From a virus, in IMG/VR virus record IMGVR_UViG_3300027509_000013, positions 1-64,000 of that record: DNA of 64,000 nt. One strand, given 5' to 3'. The position numbers and the translations under genes are program-made. Of the stretch, positions 61,284 to 64,000 are shown one piece after another (the first letter of the stretch is position 1; every line of letters begins with the position of its first letter). The notes beneath the pieces are model-generated. The model was not told where the DNA came from and ran no database searches. It worked only from the letters and a program-made list of their open reading frames with translations.

Positions 61284-62777
61284 TTAGCCATTGACATCCA
61301 TTACTGGCATAACAAGTCTAATTTCATCTTTGTCATCATTCTCAATAATGAGACATTTATTTGCTGATATGTACTGTATAGTAGATACACTATCAGTAGG
61401 ACTTAGAGTTGCAGCCATAAACTTAGCTGATACAGATAATTGGCGTACATCGTTTTTAAACTGGGATGAACAGTTAATCAGCTTAGTCGCGGACGTATTA
61501 TGGTCGATGTCGTGTGCTGTGATTCTAACTTCTGAGTCACTAATATTAAGTACTACTTGGTTAGTAGTCTTATTAGCAAAAAAGGCAGTTTGAGTTAATG
61601 CACTTTTAAAGCGGTCTGTAGCTACTTTAAAGGAATTACCCTCTTTAGCATAGTTTGTTGGTAATACTGCATCTACATTGGGAAACTTCTCATCTTTAAG
61701 TCTACATTGATAAGTTAATTGACCCTCTGTACAAAGTATGAACTTCTTACCTAATACCTTTAGAGTAAATCTTTCAGAGAAAGAAGACAGTACAGACATT
61801 AGAAGTTTCTTTGGTACAATGATATCAAAAGGATTACCAGTATAGTCTATTGTTTTTTTGATTAGAATTTGTGCATCTGTAGACTCTATCACTAATTTAC
61901 CTTTTTTAGCATATATATGGACTCCACACATAGCCGATCTCAATTCATCTTCGCTACAAAAACTAATTGACTCTGTTAGAATCTTTCTGAGTCTTGTATC
62001 AATTGTGAGTGCTGCTACTTGTTTATCTGTGCATAGATCGTGACAGTCTTCTTGTGGTTCATCCAATGGTATCTTACAGTTTACATCTTGACCACTGATT
62101 TTGAGCATTTCTCTTTGACCTTTAAGAATCTCAAACTTATGCGTACTATCACTAAATTTAGATATCTCTCTAATTCCTGCATCTACTGATACATCAAAGT
62201 CATCACAACCGATGTAAGTAGAAACGATTGCAGTTGAGTCAATATTGGTAGCCATTATTTCCAATGTACCGTTTGTGGCTTTAAATCTGAAGTCGTCTAG
62301 AGTTGATATAACTGAGTTAACAGATCTTGCAGTATTTACTTTATCGAGCATATCCGCTAAGACCTTCATTTCAAGCTTAAAACTTGCACCCTTGGTTGTA
62401 CTAGCTTTTTTCTTTTTGTTCTGTTGTACTGGCTTTACTGACTCCACAGAGTCAGTTTGAGAGTTGTCTTTTGTAGATTTCACCACATCCGCGGCAGCCC
62501 CTTTAGTTGTTGACTTCTGCTTAGATTTCTGCTTCTCTACTACTAACGATTCTACATAAGAAGAATAAGACTCTTCTGTTAGTAGTTCTTCTCCTACATT
62601 TACATAAAAAACTTTACCTCTCTCACTAAGCAAATAAGCATCTGGAAACATCTCCAATACTACTTCTTTACCAATACCTTTAGTAGATAACTTCACTCTA
62701 CCCTTAATCGGTTCTACTTTACTCTTCTGTAGTATCTTCTTACCCTCTACTACATTACTAATGTTAATTGAATTCAT
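61284..62777 (-). CDS. dnaN: DNA polymerase sliding clamp (beta subunit-like) with N-terminal extension
   Basis: From ~135 on, three clamp-like domains can be followed: LRSAMCGVHIYAKKGKLVIESTDAQI (the R-x-AL-x-GV ... TDG segment of DnaN), DEKFPNVDAVLP (the Y-x-FPDY-x2-V-P segment) and the C-terminal LVMPVMDV (like the MPM end). The first ~135 residues are an added lysine-rich domain with two STTKGA motifs. Length 497 versus ~366-380 for bacterial DnaN. It would hold the phage PolA on DNA. Leader AAACCATTTTAAATCA and terminator on either side. Confidence 0.8.
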   Translation of the reverse strand: MNSINISNVVEGKKILQKSKVEPIKGRVKLSTKGIGKEVVLEMFPDAYLLSERGKVFYVNVGEELLTEESYSSYVESLVVEKQKSKQKSTTKGAAADVVKSTKDNSQTDSVESVKPVQQNKKKKASTTKGASFKLEMKVLADMLDKVNTARSVNSVISTLDDFRFKATNGTLEIMATNIDSTAIVSTYIGCDDFDVSVDAGIREISKFSDSTHKFEILKGQREMLKISGQDVNCKIPLDEPQEDCHDLCTDKQVAALTIDTRLRKILTESISFCSEDELRSAMCGVHIYAKKGKLVIESTDAQILIKKTIDYTGNPFDIIVPKKLLMSVLSSFSERFTLKVLGKKFILCTEGQLTYQCRLKDEKFPNVDAVLPTNYAKEGNSFKVATDRFKSALTQTAFFANKTTNQVVLNISDSEVRITAHDIDHNTSATKLINCSSQFKNDVRQLSVSAKFMAATLSPTDSVSTIQYISANKCLIIENDDKDEIRLVMPVMDVNG

Positions 62778-62791
62778 AACTTAAAATTTGA

Positions 62792-62810
62792 TTTGATTTA
62801 AAATGGTTTA
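62792..62810 (-). promoter_or_regulatory. Leader motif of the clamp gene
   Basis: Minus strand TAAACCATTTTAAATCAAA, ~15 nt upstream of ATG 62777. A one-base variant of the common leader. Confidence 0.45.
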
Positions 62811-62832
62811 TAATTAAAATTCCTATTCTTTA

Positions 62833-63201
62833 CTATTCTATACTAAACAGTCTCCATCGACTATATTCAGTTTCATATATAAATACTCCTATCATCTCAT
62901 TCATCTTATAGAAGTACATTATCTCTTCTGAGTGTAAATCCCTCAACACCCAGTAACTTGTATAAATGATGCCCTCAGCATCATTTTCATCTTCATACAA
63001 TTGTATTTGATTCCTTTTATTTATGATCCCTAAAAAATCATAATTGTCATTCACCACATAATCTACACCAGTTAATGAATATACATATACCTCTCCGTTC
63101 ATCTGAGCATTACACCTAACACACCAAAAACCTATTAACATCATCACTAAAAAAAATGTCAATAATCTTATCTCTTCTACCTTCTTCTCTCTATTACTCA
63201 T
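62833..63201 (-). CDS. Membrane-anchored protein (122 aa)
   Basis: Short basic/acidic head, one hydrophobic segment (LLTFFLVMMLIGFWCV), then a polar domain ending RWRLFSIE. Function unknown. Confidence 0.55.
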   Translation of the reverse strand: MSNREKKVEEIRLLTFFLVMMLIGFWCVRCNAQMNGEVYVYSLTGVDYVVNDNYDFLGIINKRNQIQLYEDENDAEGIIYTSYWVLRDLHSEEIMYFYKMNEMIGVFIYETEYSRWRLFSIE

Positions 63202-63208
63202 ATCTATT

Positions 63209-63514
63209 CTATTTAATGGCTCTATCTACTAAACTTGTAAAATACATCAGCACTCCAACAATCATCGCAAATACATAACATTTCAAATACAATACATCCA
63301 CAATAACTATAATCGCATAAAACACCATCAATATCCAATTCACTCTCCTATCTCTCGGATATCTAAAATGCTTTATCCTATTCAACTCTTTCCACTCCAC
63401 ATGGTCCCTCATCTCGTCTCTCTCCTGAATACTCATCTCTCCCCTTCTCATCCCTCTCTCCGCTATCCACCTATTCTCCCAATCCCTTAAACTCTTTACT
63501 TTCTTTAATCTCAC
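63209..63514 (-). CDS. Membrane protein with charged head (101 aa)
   Basis: Start is GTG at 63514. R/E-rich first 60 residues, then two hydrophobic helices (WILMVFYAIIVIVDVLYL, CYVFAMIVGVLMYF). First gene after promoter 63540-63547. Confidence 0.55.
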   Translation of the reverse strand: MRLKKVKSLRDWENRWIAERGMRRGEMSIQERDEMRDHVEWKELNRIKHFRYPRDRRVNWILMVFYAIIVIVDVLYLKCYVFAMIVGVLMYFTSLVDRAIK

Positions 63515-63539
63515 TTCCTTTTCTTTAATTTAAACTCTA

Positions 63540-63547
63540 CAAATATA
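63540..63547 (-). promoter_or_regulatory. Bacteroidetes-type promoter at the head of the leftward block
   Basis: Minus-strand TATATTTG preceded by AAAATTTTATT; the GTG start at 63514 is ~26 nt downstream. Confidence 0.6.
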
Positions 63548-63712
63548 AATAAAATTTTTTTTGTAATACCTCCAATCTCTTATCAATCGCGGTTCTCTCA
63601 GCCGTTTTTAGCACTTTTTTAACTCTTTTAACATCAAATATTTTTGTCGACAAAGGTTGTTTTGCTCAATGTTTACGGGTGTTCAGCGATTTTTTGAGAT
63701 AAAAAATGAAGG
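63548..63712. other. AT-rich intergenic region
   Basis: No ORF. T-rich runs and the short palindrome GTCGAC are visible. It separates the end of the ArsR-like gene from the leftward promoter. Confidence 0.4.
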
Positions 63713-64000
63713 TTATAAAATGTTAGTAGTTAATTTAGAATTATTAATAACATTTCTTTCTTTTTTTGATCGTGCATAGAATGAATCTAGTGTAAGATTT
63801 TTGAATTTGGCTTTAAAAAGATTTTCTAAAAATTGAGTAGATTGATAGAGGACATATTGAGTTAGATCAAGATTGACTTCACTTATGGAGTAATAGATAT
63901 GTTTGTGTTGTCGTCGAGAGTTGACGATTCCAAGTAGTTTGAGTCTATTAAGTTTCTGCGAGACGTTAGATTGTGTATCTCTAATAGTGGTGTAGATGGT
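63713..64000 (-). CDS. ArsR-like winged-helix regulator, C-terminal part (5' end outside window)
   Basis: Open to the right edge; TAA at 63713-63715 (95 residues visible). It shows an HTH with SNVSQKLNRLKLLGIVNSRR and a wing ending HIYYSIS, the pattern of ArsR-type repressors (L-x-VSxHLxxLxxAGLVxxxR-x-G-x3-YxL). The C-terminal ~55 residues are helical and basic. It would repress transcription; the sensor site is not visible. Confidence 0.6.
   Translation of the reverse strand, partial: TIYTTIRDTQSNVSQKLNRLKLLGIVNSRRQHKHIYYSISEVNLDLTQYVLYQSTQFLENLFKAKFKNLTLDSFYARSKKERNVINNSKLTTNIL

Noticed and set aside
1-64000. CRISPR array
   Set aside because: No series of short identical repeats with regular unique spacers was found; the only long repeats are the two 117-nt copies.
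1-64000. Stop-codon reassignment as in some crAss-like phages
   Set aside because: TAA, TAG and TGA all end well-supported genes here (for example 30072, 855 and 18733 ends and ATGA overlaps), and no long gene contains internal stops.
1-64000. tRNA genes
   Set aside because: No cloverleaf with a normal T arm and anticodon loop was found apart from the tRNA-like part of the tmRNA.

Overview
The window is part of the genome of a large tailed phage (or a closely related phage-like element) of a Bacteroidetes host. The support for this is: promoters with the Bacteroidetes -7 box TATATTTG; very A-rich sites before start codons with no Shine-Dalgarno sequence; low GC; tightly packed, overlapping genes; and a mix of virion, replication and many small unknown genes. 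Several traits, above all a very long tail protein of a type I associate with crAss-like phages, point to a crAss-like or jumbo lineage. No integrase, tRNA or rRNA gene was seen. Family names are from motif recognition by eye; no database search was run.

Layout. 1-16.0 kb (+): the end of a lysozyme-like virion gene, then one 5,027-residue polyvalent protein with a RadC-like JAB domain, a ParB-like domain and a zinc metallopeptidase motif. 16.0-27.4 kb (+): a replication/recombination block (SSB-like protein with a Q/N-rich linker, Gp157-like protein, Toprim primase, family A DNA polymerase, SF2 helicase, GroEL-like chaperonin, MazG-like pyrophosphohydrolase, RecA-like ATPase, NinG/HNH-like protein). 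27.4-30.3 kb (+): small unknown genes ending in a free-standing FtsK-gamma-like winged helix. 30.3-31.5 kb: a TnpB-only IS200/IS605-type element on the minus strand. 31.56-31.94 kb: a tmRNA gene. 32-36.8 kb (+): an HTH protein, a PAPS-reductase-like PP-loop protein without an AUG start, and an accessory stretch in which tiny ORFs alternate with hairpins, including a 117-nt duplicated structured repeat. 36.9-37.8 kb (-): a spanin-like pair. 37.8-43.2 kb (+): the 1,814-residue tail protein. 43.3-64 kb (-): a long leftward set of operons with a Nudix hydrolase, a ClpX-like AAA+ protein, a four-gene vWA/PP2C/kinase/P-loop-membrane module of the TerY-P kind, nicotinamidase, C5 DNA methyltransferase, RNase HI, a sliding clamp and many small genes, ending in a partial ArsR-like regulator.

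How it may work together. The phage carries much of its own replisome (primase, PolA, clamp, helicase, SSB, RNase H) and an unusual set of protein-quality-control parts: chaperonin, tmRNA with an abnormally long tag frame, and a ClpX-like ATPase that has lost the ClpP-docking loop and the aromatic pore residue. A phospho-signalling triad sits in a tight operon with a candidate structured RNA at its 3' end. A leader motif (AACCATTTARAATCA) precedes many start codons on both strands, in several places directly after a terminator hairpin. The giant protein carries six copies of a hydrophobic-F-E-S-K motif that bracket its domains, which suggests that it is cut into pieces during virion maturation.
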